64,000 nt of DNA from JAFECT01 sp035551675. GTDB lineage: Bacteria > Pseudomonadota > Alphaproteobacteria > Caulobacterales > Caulobacteraceae. This document shows, piece after piece, positions 24,834-33,766 of this stretch (positions within the stretch are counted from its first letter, which is position 1; every line of letters starts with the position of its first letter). The stretch is from NCBI GenBank assembly GCA_035551675.1, contig DASZMV010000003.1, positions 62,001 to 126,000 on the forward strand. The letters are read 5' to 3'. Made by a program: the position numbers and the translations under genes. Under the pieces are notes generated by a model. That model was not told the origin of the DNA. It ran no database searches and worked only from the letters and a program-made list of their open reading frames with translations.

Positions 24834-26146
24834 AGCCGGTCCTTTCGCTTCAGGTCGAGGTAGCGGCTGAGGAGGTCGGGGCCGAGGTTCTTCACCGGCG
24901 TGTCGAGCACCTCCACGCCCATGCGCTTCAGGCGCGCGATCACCAGGTCGCGTTCGCGCATCAAGGCGTCGGCGATCACCGCGCGGGAGACGTCGTCGGG
25001 CGTCAGAGGCTCGGCCTGGATCATGCCCTCCAGCTCTTCGTCGCGGAACACCACGAACAGAACCAGGTGCGTCTTCAACAGGCGCGAAACGTTCTCGATC
25101 ATCAGTTGCGCGGAGGTGGTGTCAGCGAAGTCGGTGAACACCACGATCAGCGAGCGCCGTTCGAGCGCGCCGGACAGCTGGGTGAGACCAAGCGTGAAGT
25201 TGGTCTCTTCGGCGGAATAGTCGATCGACGCGGCGAGCCGTTGCAGCATGGGGAAGGCGCCGACGCCCGAGACCGAGCCGGTCACCAGCCGCGGCTTGGC
25301 GTCGAAGGCGAAGAAGCCGACCCGGTCGCCGGTCTTCAGCGCCACATAGGCCAGGATCAAGGCGCCGTTCAGCGCGTGGTCGACGCGCGGAAGGCCGGCC
25401 AGGGGCTCGCACATCAACCGGCCCGTATCGAGAGCGAAGACGATCGGATGGTTACGCTCGGTGCGGAACTCTTTCGCCAGCAGCTTGCCGTGGCGGGCGG
25501 TCTGTTTCCAGTCGATGGCGCGCGGGTCCATGCCGGTCTGGAATTCACGCAGGGCCTGGAACTCGGAGCCTTCGCCGCGCTCGATCTGCACGCGCTGGCC
25601 GAAGGCGGCGTCGCGCGAATACATGCGGATCGCCTCGTCCTTCACCGCCGCGACGTTGGGCGTGATCGCGATCTTCTTGTCGAGCTTTTCGGTCGTCTGT
25701 TTCCAGATCAGGCCGAACGGTCCGCGCCAGCGCAGCCACAGGACCGACAGCGGCGCCAAACCCCGGCGCCGAGGTTCGAGTTCAAAGCCGGACTCCGCCG
25801 CCTTGCCGCCGACACGCGCGATCCCGCGCGCGGGAGTGACGATCAGCTTGCCCTGGTCGGTCTCGAGCGCCGCCTCGACCGTGCGCGGCCGCCGCCAGCC
25901 GTCGAACACAGCGCGAAAACGCGCCTCGCCCTTGCCGCCGGTCGGGATCGAGCCCGGCGCGGTGACCACGACGTCGAGCGTCGAACGGCTCGCTGACAGG
26001 ATCGCATCGACGAACGCCAGACCGAACGCAAACAGAATCCACGCCGCGCCCGCGACCCACAAACCGGGCCGCCACAACCCGATCAGCAGCGCGACGGGCG
26101 CGCCGGCGGCGGTCAGGATGATGGCGTTACGGGTCGGGTAGATCAT
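24830..26146 (-). CDS. DUF58 domain protein (vWA-like, MoxR partner)
   Basis: The product is 438 residues. Two N-terminal membrane helices (residues 8-50) are followed by a beta-rich domain and the DUF58 core ERGEGSEFQALREFQTGMDPRAIDWKQTARHGKLLAKEFRTE. The C-terminal half has a von Willebrand factor A-like fold: VFALDTGRLM replaces the usual DxSxS metal site, so metal binding may be lost or altered. VVFTDFAD is the second landmark. DUF58 proteins are standard partners of MoxR AAA+ ATPases, whose gene ends 4 bp upstream. The complex is thought to act as a chaperone or assembly machine. Confidence 0.9.
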   Translation of the reverse strand: MIYPTRNAIILTAAGAPVALLIGLWRPGLWVAGAAWILFAFGLAFVDAILSASRSTLDVVVTAPGSIPTGGKGEARFRAVFDGWRRPRTVEAALETDQGKLIVTPARGIARVGGKAAESGFELEPRRRGLAPLSVLWLRWRGPFGLIWKQTTEKLDKKIAITPNVAAVKDEAIRMYSRDAAFGQRVQIERGEGSEFQALREFQTGMDPRAIDWKQTARHGKLLAKEFRTERNHPIVFALDTGRLMCEPLAGLPRVDHALNGALILAYVALKTGDRVGFFAFDAKPRLVTGSVSGVGAFPMLQRLAASIDYSAEETNFTLGLTQLSGALERRSLIVVFTDFADTTSAQLMIENVSRLLKTHLVLFVVFRDEELEGMIQAEPLTPDDVSRAVIADALMRERDLVIARLKRMGVEVLDTPVKNLGPDLLSRYLDLKRKDRL

Positions 26147-26150
26147 CGGA

Positions 26151-27107
26151 TCAGCGCGGCGCCGCCGTCTGGTCGATCAGGCCCGCGATGATGTCGTCGG
26201 CGCGCTTGCCGTCGATCTCGGCCGCGGGCGACAGGATCACGCGGTGACGCAACGCCGGCAGAGCCAGCGCCTTCACATCGTCGGGGATCACATAGTCGCG
26301 GCCGTCCAGCGCGGCGCGGGCGCGCGACGCGGTGGCCATCATGGCCGCGCATCGGGGCGAGGCGCCGGTGGACAGGTCGGCGCTTACGCGGGTCGAGCGC
26401 ACCAGGGCGACGACATAGTCCACCACCTCGTCGTTCAGGCGCACGCTTTCCACCACCTTGGCGGCTTCGGCGATGGTCGCGGCGTCGGCGAGCTTGCTGA
26501 CGCCCAGCGCTTCGGGGGCGACGTTGCCCACCCGCGCGCCGTGCGCCATGACGATGGCCCGCTCCTCGGCGGCGTCGGGATATTTCAGCGTCTGCTTGAA
26601 CAGAAAGCGGTCGAGCTGGGCCTCGGGCAGGGGATAGACGCCCTGCTGTTCGATCGGGTTCTGGGTCGCCACCACCATGAAGCGGTCGCTGAGCTTGTGG
26701 TCCTGGCCGTCGATGGTGACGACGCGCTCCTGCATCGCTTCCAACAGCGCGGCCTGGGTCTTCGGCGGCGTACGGTTGATTTCGTCCGCCAGCAGGATCT
26801 CGCAGAAGATCGGACCCTTCTTCAGCGCGAAGGCGCTGGTCTGGAAGTTGAACAGATTGGTGCCGATGATGTCGCCGGGCATCAGGTCGGGGGTGAACTG
26901 GATGCGTCCGAACTCCAGCGACAGGGTGCGCGAGAAGCTCTGCGCCAGCAACGTCTTGGCGACGCCCGGCGGGCCTTCGAGCAGGACGTGGCCGCCCGCG
27001 AACAGGGCGGTGAGCATCAGGTCCACGGTGTCGGTCTGGCCGACGACGGCCTTCTTGATTTCGGCCTGCAGGCTTTGCGCCAGCGCCTTTAGGTCAGCGA
27101 CGTTCAC
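26151..27107 (-). CDS. MoxR-family AAA+ ATPase
   Basis: The product is 318 residues from the GTG at 27107, with GGAG upstream. Walker A is GPPGVAKT, Walker B is LLADEINR, sensor I lies in VVATQNP, and the arginine-bearing RFLFK follows. PLPEAQLDRF is the MoxR hallmark. MoxR ATPases remodel or activate vWA/DUF58 partners using ATP, typically in cofactor insertion or envelope maintenance. The start overlaps the DUF4350 stop by 14 bases, and DUF58 follows at once. Confidence 0.95.
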   Translation of the reverse strand: MNVADLKALAQSLQAEIKKAVVGQTDTVDLMLTALFAGGHVLLEGPPGVAKTLLAQSFSRTLSLEFGRIQFTPDLMPGDIIGTNLFNFQTSAFALKKGPIFCEILLADEINRTPPKTQAALLEAMQERVVTIDGQDHKLSDRFMVVATQNPIEQQGVYPLPEAQLDRFLFKQTLKYPDAAEERAIVMAHGARVGNVAPEALGVSKLADAATIAEAAKVVESVRLNDEVVDYVVALVRSTRVSADLSTGASPRCAAMMATASRARAALDGRDYVIPDDVKALALPALRHRVILSPAAEIDGKRADDIIAGLIDQTAAPR

Positions 27108-28560
27108 GCGTCATCTCCGTTCTCCAGCGGTGTAGCCTCTGCGCCAGGCGCATGAGGTCCGTGTTGTTGCGTAGGTCCGCCGACTCTTCGGCGAGGGTTT
27201 CGATTTTCAGATCGGTCTGCTTGCCCGCGCCGACCCGGTCGAGGAAGCGATCGAGTTCGGCCTTGTCGAGATCGCGCGGCGCGCCGACCAGAGTGGCGAC
27301 GATGGCGCGCACGACGCCGACATAGCGCTTGCCCATGCGCGGCTCACGTCGCGCGACGCGGATCAGCGCCGAGGAATTGTCGACCAGGGCGGCCTTGCCG
27401 AAGGCGACGGCGCGTTCGGGAACCACCGCCGGACCGAATCGGACATAGGCATGCCACCCCATCATCGCCGCGGCCGCGAGCAGACAGAGGGTCAGCGCCA
27501 GGAACGGCGGCTCGAAGGCGAGTTTCAAGATGCTGCGCCCTCGGGAGAAACCGTGCAGGGTCACATCCATCGCGATGGGTCCGCCGTCGTGCAGGCCGTC
27601 GATCACCGCGAGGCCGGTGCGCGCGGTCTGCAGATCCTTCAGGCCGTGGGTGTCGAGGAGATCCGGGTCGGACAGCACATAGACCTGGCCGCCGATTTGG
27701 GTGACGGGCTTGCCGGTGGTGGTGACGCCCGGCGTGGCCGGCGGCGGCGCGGCGTTATCCGGCGGCGCTGCGGCGTCGTTGTTGGTCGAGGCGTCGTTTG
27801 AATTGTTGTCGCTCGCGTCCGCGCTGTTGGACGCCGCGTCGCTCGCTTCGTTGGCGGCGGCGGAGGCGCCATAGGGGTTCTGCTGCGTCGGCGTGAGGAC
27901 GCCCAACACCACGCCGCCGTTCGCGTCGACGATCAACGGCGTCACGCCCTTGGCGGCAATGGTCTGAAACGACTCGGTGGCGCCGACGGCCAGCGCCCGA
28001 TCCTGGTCGAAGGGCTGGGCCGCGCCCGTGAGGAGCGGGCTGGTGACGCCGTTCGTACGGATCACCCGCATCGCCTTGGGATCGAACCCTTCGGGCAACA
28101 CGTGCGCCACCATCTCGGGCGGCAGGGGGCCGATCTTGCGCACCCAGCCCAGATGCCGCACGTCGGGCATGACCTGCCACTTCGGTAAGACGATGAGCGC
28201 GTCGCCGGCGAACTTGATCTTCGCCAACTTTTCGGGGTCGGTCGCGTCGCTGGGCGTGAGGATCAGAAGCCCCGGCGCATCGGCCGACGCGTGCACCGGC
28301 CCGCGGCTGACGATCACCGGATCGCCGCGCGCCTTCAGCAGGTCGACAAGACCGGCGTATCCGATAGCGGATTGCGACAGGGCGTGGCCGCCGCCGTCGT
28401 TGCCGCTGCGCAGGTCGGGCGCATAGGCCTGCAACACGAAAAAGCCCGCGAAGGCGAAGACGCCCACGATGATCATCCAGAACGCGATCATCGGCGAGAA
28501 CAGGCGCGAGGCGTCCGCCGTCTCGGCCTCGTTCGGCGATGTCGCGGCGGAGTCGGTCAT
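27094..28560 (-). CDS. DUF4350 membrane protein
   Basis: The product is 488 residues from the ATG at 28560, which overlaps the DUF4129 stop by 4 bases. A membrane helix lies near residues 30-50, then the DUF4350 periplasmic domain (QSAIGYAGLVDLLKARGDPVIVSRG, LLILTPSD), a second helix around residue 370, and a cytoplasmic helical end. Residues about 235-280 are a low-complexity Ala/Asn/Asp/Ser run that looks like a recent expansion and separates two parts of the periplasmic domain. DUF4350 occurs almost always with MoxR, DUF58 and DUF4129. The GATase-like fold of the family suggests binding rather than catalysis. Confidence 0.85.
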   Translation of the reverse strand: MTDSAATSPNEAETADASRLFSPMIAFWMIIVGVFAFAGFFVLQAYAPDLRSGNDGGGHALSQSAIGYAGLVDLLKARGDPVIVSRGPVHASADAPGLLILTPSDATDPEKLAKIKFAGDALIVLPKWQVMPDVRHLGWVRKIGPLPPEMVAHVLPEGFDPKAMRVIRTNGVTSPLLTGAAQPFDQDRALAVGATESFQTIAAKGVTPLIVDANGGVVLGVLTPTQQNPYGASAAANEASDAASNSADASDNNSNDASTNNDAAAPPDNAAPPPATPGVTTTGKPVTQIGGQVYVLSDPDLLDTHGLKDLQTARTGLAVIDGLHDGGPIAMDVTLHGFSRGRSILKLAFEPPFLALTLCLLAAAAMMGWHAYVRFGPAVVPERAVAFGKAALVDNSSALIRVARREPRMGKRYVGVVRAIVATLVGAPRDLDKAELDRFLDRVGAGKQTDLKIETLAEESADLRNNTDLMRLAQRLHRWRTEMTRERR

Positions 28561-29201
28561 GACCACACCTCCGCGAAGGCGAAGGTTTCATAGGCCTGGC
28601 GGCAGCGGTTGAAGCCTTCCTTGTCCACGGCGCGGCCGCCGAAGAAACTGCGCTCCACCAGTTCGGCGATGGCGACGAAGGCGTCGCGGGCCCGGCCGGG
28701 CAGGCCCTCGAGACCGGCGATGTCACGACTGGTGAGCGCGGGGCGCAACAGGTGCGGGCGGCGGCCCTGAATCTCCTCGATGCTGCGGTAGAGGATCAGG
28801 TGCGCCGCCTCGGCGTAGCGCCCCTCGGCCGCGAGGCGGTCGGCGTCTTCCAGCAAGGCGCGCGCCTGGGCCGGCGTCGGGCGCCAGTCGGGTTCGGTCG
28901 TCCCTTTCTTCCGCTTCTTCTTAATCTCGGGCCAGCGCAGCGCAATGAGTTCGCGGCCGATGAAATAGACGAGCGCGGCGAGGCCGGCGGCCACGATGCC
29001 GTAAAATACATAGGGCATAATCGGCGCGATGGCGGCGAACACTTCACCCAGAGCCTTCAGCCAGCCGGGCACGTGCGGCGGCTTCTGCGGCGGGAAGCCG
29101 GCGAAGCTGAATTGGAGCGCCTGGTCGTGCAGCATGCGCGCATGGGCGGCCGCGACCGGATCGGCCGCCGCGGAGCCCGCGTTCGCTGCTGCGTTATTCA
29201 T
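28557..29201 (-). CDS. DUF4129 membrane protein
   Basis: The product is 214 residues from the ATG at 29201, preceded by GGGGA. An Ala-rich N-terminus is followed by one membrane helix (IMPYVFYGIVAAGLAALVYFIG, near residue 68), a basic stretch, and a cytoplasmic helical domain with the DUF4129 pattern LLEDADRLAAEGRYAEAAHLILYRSIEEI, ending in FFGGRAVDKEGFNRCRQAYETF. This is the first gene of the six-gene operon DUF4129-DUF4350-MoxR-DUF58-SpoIIM-RDD. It is divergent from the GH47 gene across a 124-bp gap. Confidence 0.85.
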   Translation of the reverse strand: MNNAAANAGSAAADPVAAAHARMLHDQALQFSFAGFPPQKPPHVPGWLKALGEVFAAIAPIMPYVFYGIVAAGLAALVYFIGRELIALRWPEIKKKRKKGTTEPDWRPTPAQARALLEDADRLAAEGRYAEAAHLILYRSIEEIQGRRPHLLRPALTSRDIAGLEGLPGRARDAFVAIAELVERSFFGGRAVDKEGFNRCRQAYETFAFAEVWS

Positions 29202-29325
29202 CAAGGTCCCCACGACGCCGAAGCTCTAACACGCGCTGAACGTGTGGTCGCGTGCGAAATCAGTCGGTTGGCGGGTTGCAGAGCGGCGCCCGCGCGGGCA
29301 ACGTCGCCGCTTCGGGAGGGCCGCC

Positions 29326-30731
29326 GTGAGCACACAACCGATCATCCACCGCCGCGAGGCGTTGCTCGGCCTCGGCGCCGCGGCGGCCGCCGGTCCCGTC
29401 TTCGCCAAGCCGCACCCCGCGCACGCCCGCCAAGCGCATCGCGACTGGAAGGGGCCGGCGAACGAAGTGCGCGAGGCCATGGCCTTCGCCTGGGCCGGCT
29501 ATCGCGAACGCGCCTTCGGCGCCGACCAGATCAAGCCGGTGAGCGGGGGCAAGGAGTCGTTCTTCTTCCCCCAAGGTCCGTCGCTCGGCCTGTCGATGGT
29601 GGAGGCGCTGGGCACGCTCTACGTCATGCGGCTGGACCAGGAGCTGGACGAGGCGATCAGATGGATCAGCGACCATCTGAGGTTCGACATCGACGCCGAC
29701 ATCCAGCTGTTCGAGACCACCATCCGCATGGTCGGCGGCCTGGTCTCGGGCTATCTGGCCACGCGCGAGAAGAAGCTGCTGAGCCTGGCGCGCGACCTGA
29801 CCGACCGGCTGATGCCCGCGTTCAAGACGCCGACTGGCTTGCCCTATCGGTTCGTCAATCTCAAAACCGGCGTCCCGCGCGACAAGATCACCTTCCCCGC
29901 GGAGTTCGGCAGTTTCGCGCCGGAGTTCGGCATACTGGGGCGGTTGGTCAACGACCGGCGCTACTACGACGCCGCCAAGGCCGCCGCCAAGGCCGGGTTC
30001 GACCGTCGCTCCAAGCTCGACCTGATCCCCGACACCATCGACGTGGAGACCGGCGCCTGGCAGTCGCGCCGCGCCACCATCGGGCCGCCCTCGGATTCCT
30101 ACTACGAGTACCTGTGGGGCGCCTGGCGGCTGTTCGGCGACAAGGACATGAAGCGCTGGTTCGAGGTGCATACCGAGGCCACGCTGAAACACCAGTCCGA
30201 CCGCGTCGACGGTCGCCTGTGGTTCGCCCAGGTGGACTACGAAACCGGCCAACGCCTCGACCGCAAACAGAGCGAATTGGCGTCCTTCTATGCGGGCCTG
30301 CTCGGCAAGGGCGGCTGGATGCGCGAGGGGCGCGACTATCTCGAGGCTTGGGCCGTCGCGCAGGAGAGGTTCGGCGTGTTGCCCGAGGGGCTCGATTACG
30401 AGCACATGGCCGCGACGCGAAAGACCAATGACCTGCGACCTGAGTTCGCCAACTCGTGTCTCGACCTCTGGCAGATCGACAGGAACAAGCGATGGCGCGA
30501 GCTGGCGTACAAGCACTTCCGCACGATGGTCGAGACGAGCAAGACGACGTACGGATTCACTGTCATCGCCGACATCACCACCAAGCCAATGGTCCAGGGC
30601 GACTTTGTCCCGGCTACTGGTGGGCGGAGCAGATGAAATACTACTGGCTCATCCTCTCCGACACCGACCGCTTCGACTACGCGCACAACTACCTGTCGAC
30701 CGAGGGCGCGATCCTCGAAGGGTTCAAGTAG
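29326..30731 (+). pseudogene. GH47 alpha-1,2-mannosidase, Tat-exported, with a one-base frameshift near the C-terminus
   Basis: Read from the GTG at 29326 (GGGAGGG upstream), the protein starts with a twin-arginine signal (HRREALLGLGAAAAAG). It then matches glycoside hydrolase family 47 throughout: LFETTIR with acid Glu130, SDSYYEYL with Asp257, and LRPE with base Glu373. These correspond to the three catalytic carboxylates of the family. At 30609-30614 (CCCGGC) the frame breaks. The original frame ends at a TGA at 30634-30636, while the +2-shifted frame continues as YWWAEQMKYYWLIL to LSTEGAIL and stops at 30731. That STE corresponds to the family's calcium-binding Thr motif. One lost G would explain the break. 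It may be a true pseudogene or a sequencing error. Confidence 0.85.
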
Positions 30732-30734
30732 CGG

Positions 30735-33632
30735 TCATTTCGACGCTGCCGGCGCCGCCGCCTTTGGCGTGATCTCCAGGCGCCACGCCTTGTTGTCGAC
30801 GAAGAAGCGCTGCGCCGCCTTTTTGATCTCGTCCGCCGTCACCGAATTCAGGTCGGCGACATAGTTGCGATAGAGCTCCATCCGGCGCGGGTCGGACTGG
30901 GCGTCGGAGAGCGCGCGCAACCAGTATTCATTGGTCTGCGCGTCCTTGGCGTAGCGTTCGAGCAGCGGCTTGCGCGCGCGTTCCAGCTCATCGGCGGTGA
31001 CGCCCTTGCTCGCCATGTCCGCCGATATCTTGGTCACGTCGGCGAAGAAGCCCGGAATCTTTTCTGGCGGCGTCTCCACCGCGGCGTCGACATAGCCGTA
31101 GCCCGGGAAGACCTGCGAACTGACAATGCCGGCCTGGGGCGAATAGGTGGCGCCCTCGGCGATCCGCACCTGGTCGATCAGGCGGTTCTCCAGAATGCTT
31201 TCCGCCAGCGAAAGCACGCGGCTCTCGTGGGTGTTCGGATAGGTGCTTTCGGTCGGCCAGGCGACCACCGCCTCGGCCTGGTCGGGGCGGCCGTTGTGGG
31301 TCATGACCGTGGGCTGGACGCTCGGCGCTGGGAAGCGCGCCGGCTCGATCTGCGCCGGCGGCGCGGCCGGGCGCGGCGGCAGGGCGGCGAAGGTCTTGCC
31401 GACCGCCGCGATCGCCTGGTCCACCGTCACGTCGCCGGCGACCACCACATCGATGCGGCCGGCGAGTTCGGGGCTCAGCAGCTTTTTCAGATCGTCGACG
31501 TGGGTGGCTTCGATTTCCGCCTGCGTCGGCAGAACTTCCCAGCGTGCATCGCCGTCGTGCAGTTTCACCTGCAGGGCGCGCGCCAGCACCCCGCCCGGCG
31601 TCGCGTCGATCTGCGGCAGGATGGTGAGGAACTGCGTCTGCACGCGGTTAAAGCCTTCCGGACGGAAGCCCGGATGGGTGGCGTAGGCGGCGAGGACTTG
31701 CATCTGCAGATCGAGATCCTGCGGACGCGTCGCACCGGACAGGACGTAGTCCGCATCGCCGATGCTGAGCCGCGCGGAGTAGATCTTACCGGTCAGCACC
31801 TGTTCCATCTCGTCGATGCTGAGCTGGTCGAGACCGCCCTGCACGAAGCCGCCCAGCGCCCACGCCGGCGTGACGTGCGTCCTGGAAAGATCGAGACGGC
31901 CGTTGCCGAGCACGACGCTGACCAGAATCTGATCCTTGCGGAAGGCCGTCGGCTTCACCGTCAGGCGCACGCCGTTGGCGAAGTTGACCGTGGTGACGCC
32001 GAGGTCGTCGGTCTTGCGATCAGTCACCACGCCGGTCGCGCCGAAGTTGGTATAGGGCCAGGTCTTGGCATGGACATCGGCCGGCTTTTGCACCGGCGCC
32101 GAGCGCGCCTTGGCGAACTCCGCGGCGACCGCCGCCTGTCCGCCCTCCACCGGAACGGGCGAGGTCATGGCCAGCACTGGGCCGTTGCCCTCGAAGGCGT
32201 GACGGGCGGCTTCGTCCACCGCCGCGACGGTGACGTATTTCGCATCCGCGTCGAACAGCTTCAGCGCTTCCTCGGGCGAGATGAAGACCTCGTCGTCGCC
32301 GGCGGCGCCGGTAATGGCGTTGGCGAGGTCCGGCGTGCGGCGCGTGTTGGCGCCGGCGACGCCGTTCTGCAGACTGGCGCGCGTCTCGGCCATCTCGCGG
32401 TCGATCTCGTCCTGGCGCACGCCGTATTGCACCAGGGCGCGCTGTTCGCGCACCGCCGCGTCGAGCGCGGGCTTCCAGCCGCCGGGCTTGGACGAAACGT
32501 TCAGCGAGGTGAGCTTCGCCGACTTCAGGAAATCGCCGACGCCGGCCTGGGCGGCCACGAAGGGCGGATTCTCGCCGCGGGACAGACGTTCGAGCCGGCG
32601 GTCGAGGATGGTCATGCCCATGGCTTCGATCAGGTCGCGACGGCGGGTGGCGGCGACATCGGCGCTGGGATCGTAGGGCTTGATCCACGCCATCCAAAGC
32701 GAGGTCGGCGCGTTCGGCTCGACCACCAGATCGGTCTCCGGGCCGCGCCGTTCGACCTGGCCGAGATTGGGCTCCTTGGTTTCCGGGCCCTTGCCCTTCC
32801 AGTCGGAGAAGCCGGCCTTGATGCGCTTTTCGATGTCGGCGGGATCGATGTCGCCGACCACCACCAGCGTTGCGCGATCGGGGCGGTAGTTGGCCTCGTA
32901 ATAGGAGCGGATCAGCGATACCGGCGCGGTCTTCACAACCTGGACCAGACCGATCGGGAAACGGTTGGGGACGAGCTGGCCCTTCAGGATGAAGTCGAAC
33001 TCCCGCTTCTGCGCGCGGTAGCCGGGTGTCGAGCGCAGGCGCTCCTCCGACAAAATCACGCCGCGTTCGGAATCCATGGCGCTCTGTTTCAGCAACAGCT
33101 CGCTCGCGGTCTCGCGCATCAGCATCAAGCCGGTCGACAGCGTGTCGGGATCGGTCTCGGGCAGGTCGAGCATGAAGAGCGTCTGGTCGAAGCCCGTGGA
33201 CGCATTGGTGTCGGGACCGAACGCCAGACCCTTGCGCTCGAGGATCTTGATCATGTCGCCTTCGGGCACGTGAGTCGAACCCTTGAACGCCATGTGTTCC
33301 AGAAAGTGGGCGAGGCCCTGTTGCGCGTCGCTTTCCTCCAGAGCGCCGGAGCCGATGCGTAGGCGGATCGAAGCCTGATGCTCGGGCGTCTTGTTGCGCA
33401 TGATGGCGTAGCGCATGCCGTTGGGCAGGGTCCCGAAACGCACGTTCGGATCGGCCGGGAGGTCGGAATAGGTCTGGGCCCAGACCCCGTCGCGCTTCAC
33501 CGGAACCGCAGCGGCGGCGTGGACGGCGGCGCGATGCGGCGCGGGCTTGGCCTGGACGGCGACCGTTGCGAGCGCGGCGCCGATAACGGCGATCATCGTG
33601 GCGGGCATCGTGGCGGGGAGGAAACGGTTCAT
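30735..33632 (-). CDS. M16 zinc peptidase (two-domain, secreted)
   Basis: The product is 965 residues from the ATG at 33632. A signal peptide covers about 28 residues (IAVIGAALATVAVQA). The catalytic N-terminal half bears the inverted zinc motif HFLEH (His109, Glu112, His113) and the downstream third ligand region (SERGVILSEERL). The C-terminal half is the inactive M16 repeat, with GRIDVVVAGDVTVDQAI. Pitrilysin/PqqL-like periplasmic M16 enzymes of about 930-970 residues degrade peptides. The gene converges on the GH47 gene with 3 bp between stops. The frame stays open upstream to 34646, but that part is antisense to the amidohydrolase frame. Confidence 0.93.
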   Translation of the reverse strand: MNRFLPATMPATMIAVIGAALATVAVQAKPAPHRAAVHAAAAVPVKRDGVWAQTYSDLPADPNVRFGTLPNGMRYAIMRNKTPEHQASIRLRIGSGALEESDAQQGLAHFLEHMAFKGSTHVPEGDMIKILERKGLAFGPDTNASTGFDQTLFMLDLPETDPDTLSTGLMLMRETASELLLKQSAMDSERGVILSEERLRSTPGYRAQKREFDFILKGQLVPNRFPIGLVQVVKTAPVSLIRSYYEANYRPDRATLVVVGDIDPADIEKRIKAGFSDWKGKGPETKEPNLGQVERRGPETDLVVEPNAPTSLWMAWIKPYDPSADVAATRRRDLIEAMGMTILDRRLERLSRGENPPFVAAQAGVGDFLKSAKLTSLNVSSKPGGWKPALDAAVREQRALVQYGVRQDEIDREMAETRASLQNGVAGANTRRTPDLANAITGAAGDDEVFISPEEALKLFDADAKYVTVAAVDEAARHAFEGNGPVLAMTSPVPVEGGQAAVAAEFAKARSAPVQKPADVHAKTWPYTNFGATGVVTDRKTDDLGVTTVNFANGVRLTVKPTAFRKDQILVSVVLGNGRLDLSRTHVTPAWALGGFVQGGLDQLSIDEMEQVLTGKIYSARLSIGDADYVLSGATRPQDLDLQMQVLAAYATHPGFRPEGFNRVQTQFLTILPQIDATPGGVLARALQVKLHDGDARWEVLPTQAEIEATHVDDLKKLLSPELAGRIDVVVAGDVTVDQAIAAVGKTFAALPPRPAAPPAQIEPARFPAPSVQPTVMTHNGRPDQAEAVVAWPTESTYPNTHESRVLSLAESILENRLIDQVRIAEGATYSPQAGIVSSQVFPGYGYVDAAVETPPEKIPGFFADVTKISADMASKGVTADELERARKPLLERYAKDAQTNEYWLRALSDAQSDPRRMELYRNYVADLNSVTADEIKKAAQRFFVDNKAWRLEITPKAAAPAASK

Positions 33633-33690
33633 GCGTCGATCGATTCCGAAGCAGGCGCGCGCGGACCACCGCGCAGGCGGGACGAATTCA

Positions 33691-33707
33691 CTAGATATCA
33701 AATCTAG
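33691..33707. promoter_or_regulatory. AT-rich inverted repeat upstream of the M16 peptidase
   Basis: CTAGAT (33691-33696) and ATCTAG (33702-33707) pair around a five-base loop in the 134-bp gap between the amidohydrolase and M16 genes. It is the only AT-rich stretch of the gap, 59 bases upstream of the M16 start. A promoter or operator role is possible but unproven. Confidence 0.3.
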
Positions 33708-33766
33708 GGAGCACAACCACTCGTCGGCATGAGGCGCAACGTCGCCCTTGAGACGTAGCGGCGACG

